From CAZFLM01 sp964519955 (GTDB lineage Bacteria > Armatimonadota > Chthonomonadetes > Chthonomonadales > CAJBBX01): a stretch of 56,702 nucleotides of DNA. The stretch lies in the NCBI GenBank assembly GCA_964519955.1, contig CAZFLM010000041.1, forward strand, positions 1 through 56,702. Direction: 5' to 3'. Below the pieces are notes generated by a model. That model ran no database searches and was not told the DNA's origin. It saw nothing but the letters and a program-made list of their open reading frames with translations. The position numbers and the translations under genes are program-made. This document shows, piece after piece, positions 9,049-16,309 of the stretch. Positions within the stretch are counted from its first letter, which is position 1. Each line of letters begins with the position of its first letter.

Positions 9049-9451
9049 CGCCGCCCCCTCCGCCGTACTGCAGCAGAACCGATACCGAGTGCACCATCTG
9101 GAACAGAGCGAACGCGGCGAACACGCCGCACTGGACGGTCACCACGGGCACGGAGCCGCTCAGGCCGTAGATCGCCGGAGCTCCCAGCGCGGCGGCCAAC
9201 ACGAACACGACCCAGAACACGGAGTAGGCGATGGCCGTTGCCCGCCGCTGTATGCCCGCGTCGCGCTCGTCGGCCACCACGACCCCGCGCTTGCCCCGCG
9301 CGATGAGCGGACTGAGGCCCAGCAGGCCCAGCGGCGCAAACCCGACCGCCGCCGCCCGCACCCCCAGCGCCGGGAGCACCGCCAGCATCGTCACCAGCGA
9401 GAGCGCCAGCACCCCCAGGCTGTACCACGCCAACTGCTGCGCACGACACAT
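9038..9451 (-). CDS. Four-helix integral membrane protein of unknown function
   Basis: A 137-residue protein with four predicted membrane segments in two pairs. They are separated by a hydrophilic loop with the motif ADERDAGIQRRA. A DERD-type loop flanked by helix pairs, next to a small XRE regulator, is a recurring bacterial arrangement (DUF2178-like proteins), but I cannot assign a biochemical function. The ATG at 9451 is chosen because GGAGG lies eight bases before it; a GTG nine bases upstream overlaps that site. It is the first gene of the trio and overlaps the regulator gene. Confidence 0.75.
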   Translation of the reverse strand: MCRAQQLAWYSLGVLALSLVTMLAVLPALGVRAAAVGFAPLGLLGLSPLIARGKRGVVVADERDAGIQRRATAIAYSVFWVVFVLAAALGAPAIYGLSGSVPVVTVQCGVFAAFALFQMVHSVSVLLQYGGGGGDAD

Positions 9452-9569
9452 ATCAGTCACCTCCGGCCGGCCAACCAGTCAACACATGAGGGCGCCAGCC
9501 ACGGAGAGTGTAAGCCATACCATCCACAATGTCAAGTATGCATTACATCACACCGTCGCCCCGCTCGCC

Positions 9570-9620
9570 GTTCGACCTTCGACATTCGACGTCCGATGTT
9601 CGGCCTGTCACCTTTCACCT
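9570..9620. repeat. Heptamer tract (nTTCGAC) plus 14-mer GTCACCTTTCACCT
   Basis: Heptamer units gttcgac, cttcgac, attcgac and gtccgat run in series at 9570-9597 and are followed by gtcacctttcacct at 9607-9620. The same composite occurs inverted at 46829-46878, including the exact 14-mer. It lies in the intergenic region before the MFS gene. Confidence 0.8.
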
Positions 9621-9676
9621 TTCACCCCATCCCCACCCGCCGCGATGCCATACTGAGACACGGAGACACACGCACC

Positions 9677-10927
9677 TTGGACCTGGGCCTTGCCGGGCGT
9701 TTCCCGGCCCTGCAATCTCGCGACTTCCGGCTCTACTGGGCGGGCCAGTCGATCTCGATGATCGGCTCCGCCATGCAGGCCGCCGCCATCGACTGGCACA
9801 TCTGGCGCCTCACCGGCTCCCCCATGGCGCTGGGCCTGACCGGCCTGTCGCGCCTCGTCCCGATCGTCTTCTTCTCCCTCATCGGCGGCACCGTGGCAGA
9901 CGCGCGCGACCGGCGCAAGGTGCTGATGCTCACGCAGAGCCTGCTCATCGTCGTTGCGGCGGCGCTGGCCCTGCTCACCCGCGTCGGCCACGTCAGCGCA
10001 CTCGCCATCTACGGGCTGACGGCGTGCGGCGCGGCCTGCATGGCATTCGACAACCCGACGCGCCAGGCGATGATGCCGAACCTCGTGCCGCGCGAGCACC
10101 TGGTCAACGCCATCTCCCTCAACTCGCTCACCTTCCGGCTCGGGCGCATCCTGGGGGCGCTCCTCGCCGGGCTGCTGATCTCCGCCGGCAACCTGGAGCT
10201 GACCTACGCGGCGAACGCGGTCTCCTTCCTCGCCGTCATTGCCGCGTTGGTCGCCATCCGCACCCCGCTGAACTCGCCCGGCGCCCGCCCCGACGTGAGC
10301 TGGAAGGCGCTGCGAGAGGGCCTGGTCTTCGTCTGGAGCACGCCGCTCATCGTCTGGTGCATCGGGCTGGACTTCGTCGCCACGTTCTTCTCTTCCGCCG
10401 ACACGCTGCTGCCGGTCTTCACCACGAACGTGCTGCATCTGGGCGCAAGCGAGTACGGCGTCCTGCGCTCCGCCTCCGCCATCGGCACGATGATCGCAGG
10501 GTCGATCATGACGGTCATGCCGCCCATCCGCCGCCAGGGCATGACCATCCTGGTCTCCGTCGTCGCTTACGGCGCGTTCACCGTGCTCTTTGGCGTGTCC
10601 ACCGCGTTCTGGCTCACGTGGTTCGCCCTGGCAGCCAGCGGCGCGGCCGACTCCGTGAGCGCCATCCTGCGCCAGACCATCCGCCAGACCGTGACGCCCG
10701 ACAACATGCGGGGCCGCATGACCGCGGTGAACATGGTCTTCTTCATGGGCGGACCGCAGCTTGGCGAACTCGAAGCGGGCGCCGTGGCGAACTGGATCGG
10801 GGCGCAGTGGTCGGTTGTCACCGGCGGCCTGGCCTGCCTCGCCACGACGGTCTGGGCTTTCGCGCGCGCCCGCGAGCTGAGAACGTACGTTGTCGAGCAG
10901 GAGAATGGGCCTGCGCGCCCAACTTAA
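9677..10927 (+). CDS. MFS transporter, DHA3/EntS-like exporter
   Basis: A 416-residue major facilitator with about twelve membrane segments. The first segment follows the motif RDFRLYWAGQSISMIGSAM, and the loop VADARDRRKVLM matches the conserved MFS loop 2-3 signature. DNPTRQAMMPNLVP before the fifth helix is characteristic of the DHA3 / enterobactin-exporter-like group. It probably exports small molecules or drugs by proton antiport. The start is uncertain: TTG at 9677 gives the usual N-terminus (MDLGLAGRFPALQSRDF). The only upstream in-frame ATG lies inside the repeat tract, so I reject it. No substrate-related neighbour is evident. Confidence 0.8.
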   Translation: MDLGLAGRFPALQSRDFRLYWAGQSISMIGSAMQAAAIDWHIWRLTGSPMALGLTGLSRLVPIVFFSLIGGTVADARDRRKVLMLTQSLLIVVAAALALLTRVGHVSALAIYGLTACGAACMAFDNPTRQAMMPNLVPREHLVNAISLNSLTFRLGRILGALLAGLLISAGNLELTYAANAVSFLAVIAALVAIRTPLNSPGARPDVSWKALREGLVFVWSTPLIVWCIGLDFVATFFSSADTLLPVFTTNVLHLGASEYGVLRSASAIGTMIAGSIMTVMPPIRRQGMTILVSVVAYGAFTVLFGVSTAFWLTWFALAASGAADSVSAILRQTIRQTVTPDNMRGRMTAVNMVFFMGGPQLGELEAGAVANWIGAQWSVVTGGLACLATTVWAFARARELRTYVVEQENGPARPT

Positions 10928-11024
10928 GCGGGACACGAACCGCCGGCACACGCCCGACGACCGCAGGGCCGGCCAGACCACCAACGCTGCAGCCGAAGAC
11001 AACCGAGGATACAGGGAGCTACCC

Positions 11025-12140
11025 GTGACCAATCGCGAACGCGCCATCGCCGTTCTGAGCTACGAGAAGTACGACCGCCTGCCCATCGTGCACTTCGGCT
11101 ACTGGGGCGAGACCCTGGAGAAGTGGGTGCAGGAAGGCCACCTGACGCCCGATGAGATCGCCAACTACGGCGACAACTCGCCGTCGGACGTGGCGCTGGC
11201 CGCAAAGCTCGGTTTCGACTTCAACTGGCAGTCGATGTTCTACCTCGGGACGAGCCTCAGCCCGTTCTTCGAGAGCCGCGTGGTCGAGGTGCTGCCCGAT
11301 GGTTCCCGCAAGGTGCTGAACTCGCATGGCGTGGTGGTGCTCGACAAGGACGACGCGGGCAGCATCCCCGCCGAGATCGAGCACCTGCTCGTCGACCGCG
11401 CCGCGTGGGAGGAGCACTACCTGCCGAAGCTGCAGTGGCGCGACGACCGCGTGGACGCCGCCACCGCCGCCTCGCTCAGCGACCCGAGCACCCGCGAGTA
11501 CCCCATCGGCCTGCACTGCGGCAGCCTGTTCGGCGAGATCCGCAACTGGATCGGCGTGGAGGGCTGCGCCTACCTGTACGCCGACGACCCGGACCTGTTC
11601 ACCGAGATCGTCGACACAGTTGGCGAGCTGTGCTACCGGTGCGTCGACACCGCGCTGAACCTCGGCGCCAAGTGCGACTTCGCGCACTTCTGGGAGGACA
11701 TCTGCTTCAAGAACGGCCCGCTGATCGCCCCGAAGGTCTTCGAGCGCGTCGTCGGCCCGCACTACAAGCGCATCACCGAGCGTGTCGCGAAGGCTGGCAT
11801 CGACATCGTGTCGCTCGACTGCGACGGCTGCATCGACCGCCTGGTGCCCATCTGGCTCGCGAACGGCGTGAACACGATGTTCCCGATCGAGGTCGGCACG
11901 TGGCAGGCCAGCCTTGGCCCCTGGCGCGAGAAGTACGGCAAGGACCTGCGCGGCGTGGGCGGCACCGACAAGCGTGTCTTCGCGCAGGACCGCGCAGCCG
12001 TCGACGCCGAGATCGAGCGCCTGCGCCGGCTGGTGGACCTGGGCGGCTACATCCCCTGCCCCGACCACCGCATCGCCCCCGACGCCGAGTTCGACTTGGT
12101 GCGCTACTACTGCGAGCGCATGCGGGCGACGTTTGGCTAA
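11025..12140 (+). CDS. Uroporphyrinogen decarboxylase (UroD)-like family protein
   Basis: A 371-residue TIM-barrel protein of the UroD / corrinoid methyltransferase superfamily, beginning MTNRERAIAVLSYEKYDRLP. It is not a HemE orthologue: the N-terminal arginine motif of true decarboxylases is missing. At the place where corrinoid:CoM methyltransferases carry the zinc motif HxCG it reads SLDCDGCIDRL. Such proteins are widespread in Armatimonadota and Planctomycetota beside sugar genes, with unproven function; methyl transfer is a possibility. GTG start at 11025 with AGGGAG upstream. A second divergent copy is at 37333-38373. Confidence 0.8.
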   Translation: MTNRERAIAVLSYEKYDRLPIVHFGYWGETLEKWVQEGHLTPDEIANYGDNSPSDVALAAKLGFDFNWQSMFYLGTSLSPFFESRVVEVLPDGSRKVLNSHGVVVLDKDDAGSIPAEIEHLLVDRAAWEEHYLPKLQWRDDRVDAATAASLSDPSTREYPIGLHCGSLFGEIRNWIGVEGCAYLYADDPDLFTEIVDTVGELCYRCVDTALNLGAKCDFAHFWEDICFKNGPLIAPKVFERVVGPHYKRITERVAKAGIDIVSLDCDGCIDRLVPIWLANGVNTMFPIEVGTWQASLGPWREKYGKDLRGVGGTDKRVFAQDRAAVDAEIERLRRLVDLGGYIPCPDHRIAPDAEFDLVRYYCERMRATFG

Positions 12141-12148
12141 CGGCGGGT

Positions 12149-12179
12149 ACTTGGGACTTGGGACTTGGGGATTGGGGCT
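12149..12179. repeat. Heptamer tract (ACTTGGG)n
   Basis: Three exact acttggg units followed by a degenerate one lie just after the UroD-like stop codon. The reverse complement of this tract, cccaagt units, occurs at 46912-46960, about 35 kb away. Confidence 0.85.
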
Positions 12180-12199
12180 GGCGAAGCGGGAGCGTGTGC

Positions 12200-13009
12200 G
12201 TGAGCGAGGAAGCGGCCGGCTGGTCGGTGGTGATGACGGGGTTCGCCGGGAGGTGGACCGACCTCGCCGATGCCGTGCCGCGCATCTTCGGACGCGAAGG
12301 GCTGAGCGTGTTCAGCCTGACGCTCGGCAAGGACCAGTACCTGCCCGCCGAGGTCGCCGCTGGTCTGCCGGAGGCTGAAGCACGCCGGATCGTGGCGGAC
12401 CTTGCAGAACTCGGCGCGTCGGCCGAGTGCACCGAGACGCGCCTGGTCGCGGACGTACGGCACCGGGCGCACGAGGTCTGGCCCACGCGCATGGCCGGCG
12501 GCTGGGAGTTCACGGAGATCGAGGGCATGGTGCTGACCGAGGAGCCGGTCAGCGCGCGCCGCAACCTCACCCAACTAAGCGAGCGCCCCGGCTTCCAGGC
12601 TGGCTGGCGCTACGAACGCGGCGCGAACCACACGCATGGAGACATGGGCGCATCGGCTCGCCGGAATGTGGAGAGTGAGGTCGCGATACTGCAAAGCCTC
12701 GAGCCGGCCCTGCGTGAAGCCTATCAGGACCGCCGGTTCGTGGTCTCGCATATGCCGTGCGGTGGCGTGACGTTCTGGCAGGCTGTGCCCGGGTGGGAGG
12801 ACGCGTTACACGGCGGCGTGCGGCTCACATCCGAGCCCAGGAACGGCCGGGTATGGTGTCAGCCCTGCCAGTGCACACAGACCTACATCGAGGTTCCGCA
12901 GCGACACGACGAGCTTCCGGGTACCGAGTGGGGCGTCTGCTCGGAGTGCGGCACCGACGTGCTGGTCCGGGCACGTGAGCTGACGCACGTGATCGGCCCA
13001 GAGGAGTAG
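12200..13009 (+). CDS. Conserved-looking protein of unknown function with C-terminal CxxC pairs
   Basis: A 269-residue cytoplasmic-looking protein that I do not recognise. It has no signal peptide or membrane segment. The N-terminal half is a mixed alpha/beta region; the central part contains SHMPCGGVTFW. The C-terminus has two cysteine pairs, WCQPCQC and VCSECGTDV, about 40 residues apart, which could bind zinc or another metal. The start GTG at 12200 has GGGAG seven bases upstream; another GTG lies six bases earlier. It follows the UroD-like gene on the same strand after a heptamer repeat tract, so co-transcription is possible. Confidence 0.6.
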   Translation: MSEEAAGWSVVMTGFAGRWTDLADAVPRIFGREGLSVFSLTLGKDQYLPAEVAAGLPEAEARRIVADLAELGASAECTETRLVADVRHRAHEVWPTRMAGGWEFTEIEGMVLTEEPVSARRNLTQLSERPGFQAGWRYERGANHTHGDMGASARRNVESEVAILQSLEPALREAYQDRRFVVSHMPCGGVTFWQAVPGWEDALHGGVRLTSEPRNGRVWCQPCQCTQTYIEVPQRHDELPGTEWGVCSECGTDVLVRARELTHVIGPEE

Positions 13010-13030
13010 CGACACGCGCGGCGTCCGGTC

Positions 13031-13176
13031 CACCATCGATGCCGATCTGCGGTTCCATCAAGCCGCTGCAATTGTTCGCTGCCATCGCTGTTCATCGGTG
13101 TTCATCGGTGGTTCCAAAGCCGTTGCCGTTGCCGTCGCCGTTCATCTGCGTACATCCGCGTCCATCCGCGGTTCCA
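13031..13176. repeat. Decamer repeat tract (TTCATCNGNG)n ending in GTTCC
   Basis: Ten-base units of the form ttcatcggtg, ttcatctgcg, tacatccgcg and tccatccgcg occur in runs that each end in gttcc: ggttcc at 13051, ggttcc at 13110 and ggttcc at 13170. A gccgtt/gccgtc hexamer run sits between the last two. It fills most of the 192-bp gap before the GH78 gene. Confidence 0.8.
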
Positions 13177-13201
13177 TACAACCTAGAAGAGGACTAGCCA
13201 C

Positions 13202-14830
13202 ATGCCAATGCCGAGCGGCACGCCGGACCCCCGCGTCCGCACCTTCGTCATGCCCACACGGGTCGTCTGGACCTCCGCCGCGGGCGTCACCGACGCCGCC
13301 AACCTGCTGAAGGACGACGACAGCCTGTGCGTCCTGCGCACCGACGACGCGGCAAGCCCCGCGGGCGTCCTGCTCGACTTCGGCACGGAGCTGCACGGCG
13401 GCGTGCGCATCGAGACGCCCATCATCTCCACCGGGCAGAAGGTGCGCGTGCGCGTTCGCTTCGGCGAGTCCGTCAGCGAGGCGATGGCCGAGCCGAACAA
13501 CGACCACGCCATCCACGACTTCGATACCTACCTGCCGTGGTTCGGCCACGCGGAGCTGGGCAACACCGGGTTCCGGTTCATGCGGCTCGACATCCTGGAT
13601 GCCGGCGTCGACGTGTCGGTCCGCAAGGTGCGCGCCGTGTTCATCTACCGGCCGCTGGAATACATCGGCTCGTTCGAGTGCAGCGACGACCGCCTGAACC
13701 GTATCTGGCAGACGGGCGCGTACACCGTGCACCTCTGCATGCAGGACGAGCTGTGGGACGGCATCAAGCGCGACCGGCTCGTGTGGCTGGGCGACATGCA
13801 CCCCGAGACCATGGTCGTCAGCACGGTCTTCGGCGACTGCGACGTGGTGCGCGAGAGCCTCGACTACGTGCGCGACCGCACGCCGCTGCCCGGGTGGATG
13901 AATGGCATCTCGTCCTACTCGCTCTGGTGGATCAAGTGCCACCACGACTGGTACCGCTACCACGGCAACCTAGAGTACCTCCGGGCCCAGCGCGACTACC
14001 TGCTGCCGCTGCTGGAGCGCCTGGAGAGCCTCATCGGTCCGGATGGCGGCGAGCAGCTCGATGGATTCCGGTTCATGGACTGGCCCACGAGCCCCGACCC
14101 GCTCGCGGTGAACATGGGCCTCCAGGGAACGATGACCAGCGCCCTGCGCGCGGGAGCCGCCATCTGCCAGGTGCTCGGCGAGACCGAGGCCGCCGCCAAG
14201 GCCACCGCCGCCGCCGACCGCGCCGTGAAGTGCCGCCGCCCGCAGAGCCCCAGCAAGCAGGCCAACGCCATCGTCGCCCTGGCCGGCATCGAGGACCCCG
14301 TCGCCGTCAACCGCGACATCCTGGCGCGCGACCCCTTCAGCGGCGTCTCCACGTTCTACGGCTACTACGTCCTGCAGGCCCGCGCGGCCGCGGGCGACTA
14401 CGGAGGCGCGCTGGAGCTGATCCGCCGGTTCTGGGGCGCCATGTTGGACTACGGCGCGACCACGTTCTGGGAGGACTTCAACCTCGACTGGATCCGCAAC
14501 GCCGGGCCCATCGATGAGCCCGTCCAGCCGGGCAAGGACGACCTGCACGCGGACTTCGGCGATTTCTGCTATAAGGGGCTGCGGCACAGCCTCTGCCACG
14601 GCTGGGCGGCAGGCCCGACGGCGTGGCTCACCGAGCACGTGCTGGGCCTCGCGCCGGCGTCGCCGGCCTTCGCGACCGTTCGCGTCCGGCCGAACCTGGC
14701 GGGCCTGGAGTGGGCGCGCGGCACGATCCCGACGCCGCACGGCCCCATCCGCGTCGAGCATCGTGCCAAAGCGGACGGCACGGTCGAGAGCAAGGTCGAG
14801 GCGCCGGCGGGCGTGAAGATCGTGGGTTAG
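13202..14830 (+). CDS. GH78-like alpha-L-rhamnosidase
   Basis: A 542-residue protein with the GH78 layout: an N-terminal beta-sandwich (about 1-150) carrying RFGES and HAIHDF, an (alpha/alpha)6 barrel from about 160, and a C-terminal beta-domain beginning near WAAGPTAWLTEHVLG. Barrel signatures include WDGIKRDRLVWLGDMHPE, which holds the likely general acid region, and TTFWEDFN and SLCHGWAAGP, which are typical of family members. It would release L-rhamnose from glycosides. There is no signal peptide, so it probably acts on imported oligosaccharides or glycosides. Shorter than many GH78 enzymes (often above 800 residues) because the accessory beta domains are absent. AGAGGA precedes the ATG. 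Confidence 0.85.
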   Translation: MPMPSGTPDPRVRTFVMPTRVVWTSAAGVTDAANLLKDDDSLCVLRTDDAASPAGVLLDFGTELHGGVRIETPIISTGQKVRVRVRFGESVSEAMAEPNNDHAIHDFDTYLPWFGHAELGNTGFRFMRLDILDAGVDVSVRKVRAVFIYRPLEYIGSFECSDDRLNRIWQTGAYTVHLCMQDELWDGIKRDRLVWLGDMHPETMVVSTVFGDCDVVRESLDYVRDRTPLPGWMNGISSYSLWWIKCHHDWYRYHGNLEYLRAQRDYLLPLLERLESLIGPDGGEQLDGFRFMDWPTSPDPLAVNMGLQGTMTSALRAGAAICQVLGETEAAAKATAAADRAVKCRRPQSPSKQANAIVALAGIEDPVAVNRDILARDPFSGVSTFYGYYVLQARAAAGDYGGALELIRRFWGAMLDYGATTFWEDFNLDWIRNAGPIDEPVQPGKDDLHADFGDFCYKGLRHSLCHGWAAGPTAWLTEHVLGLAPASPAFATVRVRPNLAGLEWARGTIPTPHGPIRVEHRAKADGTVESKVEAPAGVKIVG

Positions 14831-14841
14831 GCGCGACGCGT

Positions 14842-14917
14842 GCTGCATCCCTCGAGGGTGGCGCTCCGTCGCCACCGCGTGCGGCGTCCCTGGAGGGTGG
14901 CGCTCCGTCGCCACCGC
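14842..14917. repeat. 39-bp tandem repeat with hairpin core, two copies
   Basis: Copies begin at 14842 and 14881. Each contains GGTGGCG-ctccgt-CGCCACC, a perfect 7-bp stem with a 6-nt loop. They lie between the rhamnosidase stop and the phosphohexomutase start. There is no T-run, so they are not typical terminators. Confidence 0.85.
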
Positions 14918-14950
14918 ATCCCTTGGTCCGATCGGAGTAGATACCGGCAG

Positions 14951-16309
14951 ATGAGCATCTTCAAGGCGTGCGACATTCGCGGTGAGTTCGGCGCTGAGCT
15001 GACCGAGGATCACGCACGAGCACTCGGGGCCGCCCTCGTCGCGGTGGCCCGCCCGGACCGCGTCATCGTGGGTGGCGACGGACGGCTGTCCACGCCGGCG
15101 CTGAAGGCCGCCCTGATCGACGCGTTGACCCAGAGCGGGGTCACCGTGCTTGACATCGGCATCGTCCCGACGCCCGCGTTCTACTACGCCCGGCGGCTGC
15201 TGGGCGTGAACGCCGGCGTCATGGTCACCGCTTCGCACAACCCCGCGCCGGACAACGGCTTCAAGGTCACCATCGGCGACCTCCCCATCACCGAAGCCGA
15301 GATCACCGCGCTGCGCCAGCACATGGATGCCTCCACTCCCCCAGCATTGGGGGCCGGGGGGCCGGCCGGGGGCCGCGTGGTTCCCACACCCATCCTCGAC
15401 CCCTATGCGCGGTTCACCGCCGAGGTGGCCGGCCCCGATGCCGATGGCGGCGGCGAGACGGTCGTCCTCGACTGCGCCAATGGAATGCTCGGGCCGGTGG
15501 CGCCTCGGGTGTTCGAGCAACTCGGATGGGACGTGGCGCCGCTCTTCGCCGACGTCGACGGCAGCTTCCCGAACCACCCACCGAACCCGGCAGTCGCCGC
15601 GAACCTGGAGGCGCTGCGCACCGAGGTCGTCCGGCACAGGGCGCTCCTGGGTGTCGCGTACGATGGCGATGGCGACCGCACGATGTTCGTGGACGAGCGC
15701 GGCAACGTGGTTACCTGCGACGAAGCGATCGTGCTGTTCGCTCGAGCGGCCGTTCGGCTGCACCCCGGCGCCAAGGTGGTCTACGATCAGAAGTGCTCCG
15801 ACGTCGTGCGCGAGGAGACCCTGCGAGCTGGAGGGGTGCCACGTATCGAGCGCTCGGGCTACACGTTCATCAAGACCACACTGCTCACCGAGGGCGCCGA
15901 GTACGCCGGCGAGGCCTCGGGCCACCACTTCTTCGCCGATATCGACGGCGACGACGGCCTGCTCGCCTCGCTGCGCATGGCCGCGATCGTGCGCGCATGC
16001 GGGCGGACCTTCTCCGAACTGGTCGCAGGCATCCCTCGCTACTGCATCACGCCGGACCTGCGCCTGCCGGTCGAGCCGGGCGAGACCGACGCCATCCTCC
16101 GCGACCTCCGGCGCAACCTGCGCGAGCGGGCCGACCTCTCGGAGATGGACGGCATCCGGGCGCAGTTCGACGACGGGTGGGGGCTCGCCCGCCCATCGGT
16201 CACGGAGCCTGTCATCACTGTGCGCCTGGAGGGACACACCTGGGAGGCGCTGCGGCGCGTGAAGGACGAGTTCGAGCGCGCCGCCCCGGCGCTGGCAGGC
16301 CGGCTGTGA
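14951..16309 (+). CDS. Phosphomannomutase/phosphoglucomutase
   Basis: A 452-residue alpha-D-phosphohexomutase. The phosphoserine loop is TASHNP with S95 as the phosphoryl carrier, the metal loop is DGDGDR (D238, D240, D242), and the sugar-binding loop is GEASGHHFF. It interconverts hexose 6- and 1-phosphates for glycan precursor or storage metabolism. A short Gly/Pro-rich segment at residues 129-142 (PPALGAGGPAGG) is encoded by a G/C palindrome and looks like an in-frame repeat insertion in a loop. The start at 14951 gives the standard N-terminus (MSIFKACDIRGEFG). The stop overlaps the next gene's GTG start by four bases, so the two are coupled. Confidence 0.92.
   Translation: MSIFKACDIRGEFGAELTEDHARALGAALVAVARPDRVIVGGDGRLSTPALKAALIDALTQSGVTVLDIGIVPTPAFYYARRLLGVNAGVMVTASHNPAPDNGFKVTIGDLPITEAEITALRQHMDASTPPALGAGGPAGGRVVPTPILDPYARFTAEVAGPDADGGGETVVLDCANGMLGPVAPRVFEQLGWDVAPLFADVDGSFPNHPPNPAVAANLEALRTEVVRHRALLGVAYDGDGDRTMFVDERGNVVTCDEAIVLFARAAVRLHPGAKVVYDQKCSDVVREETLRAGGVPRIERSGYTFIKTTLLTEGAEYAGEASGHHFFADIDGDDGLLASLRMAAIVRACGRTFSELVAGIPRYCITPDLRLPVEPGETDAILRDLRRNLRERADLSEMDGIRAQFDDGWGLARPSVTEPVITVRLEGHTWEALRRVKDEFERAAPALAGRL
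15334..15376. repeat. G/C-rich palindrome inside the phosphohexomutase gene
   Basis: tcccccagcattgggggc forms a stem, followed by a run of ggccgg units. It encodes the low-complexity loop PPALGAGGPAGG and is unlike the flanking codon pattern. It may be an intragenic copy of a dispersed repeat. Confidence 0.5.

Noticed and set aside
11025..12140. HemE uroporphyrinogen decarboxylase
   Set aside because: The N-terminal Arg motif of HemE is absent and no other haem genes are nearby; UroD-like is the safer call.
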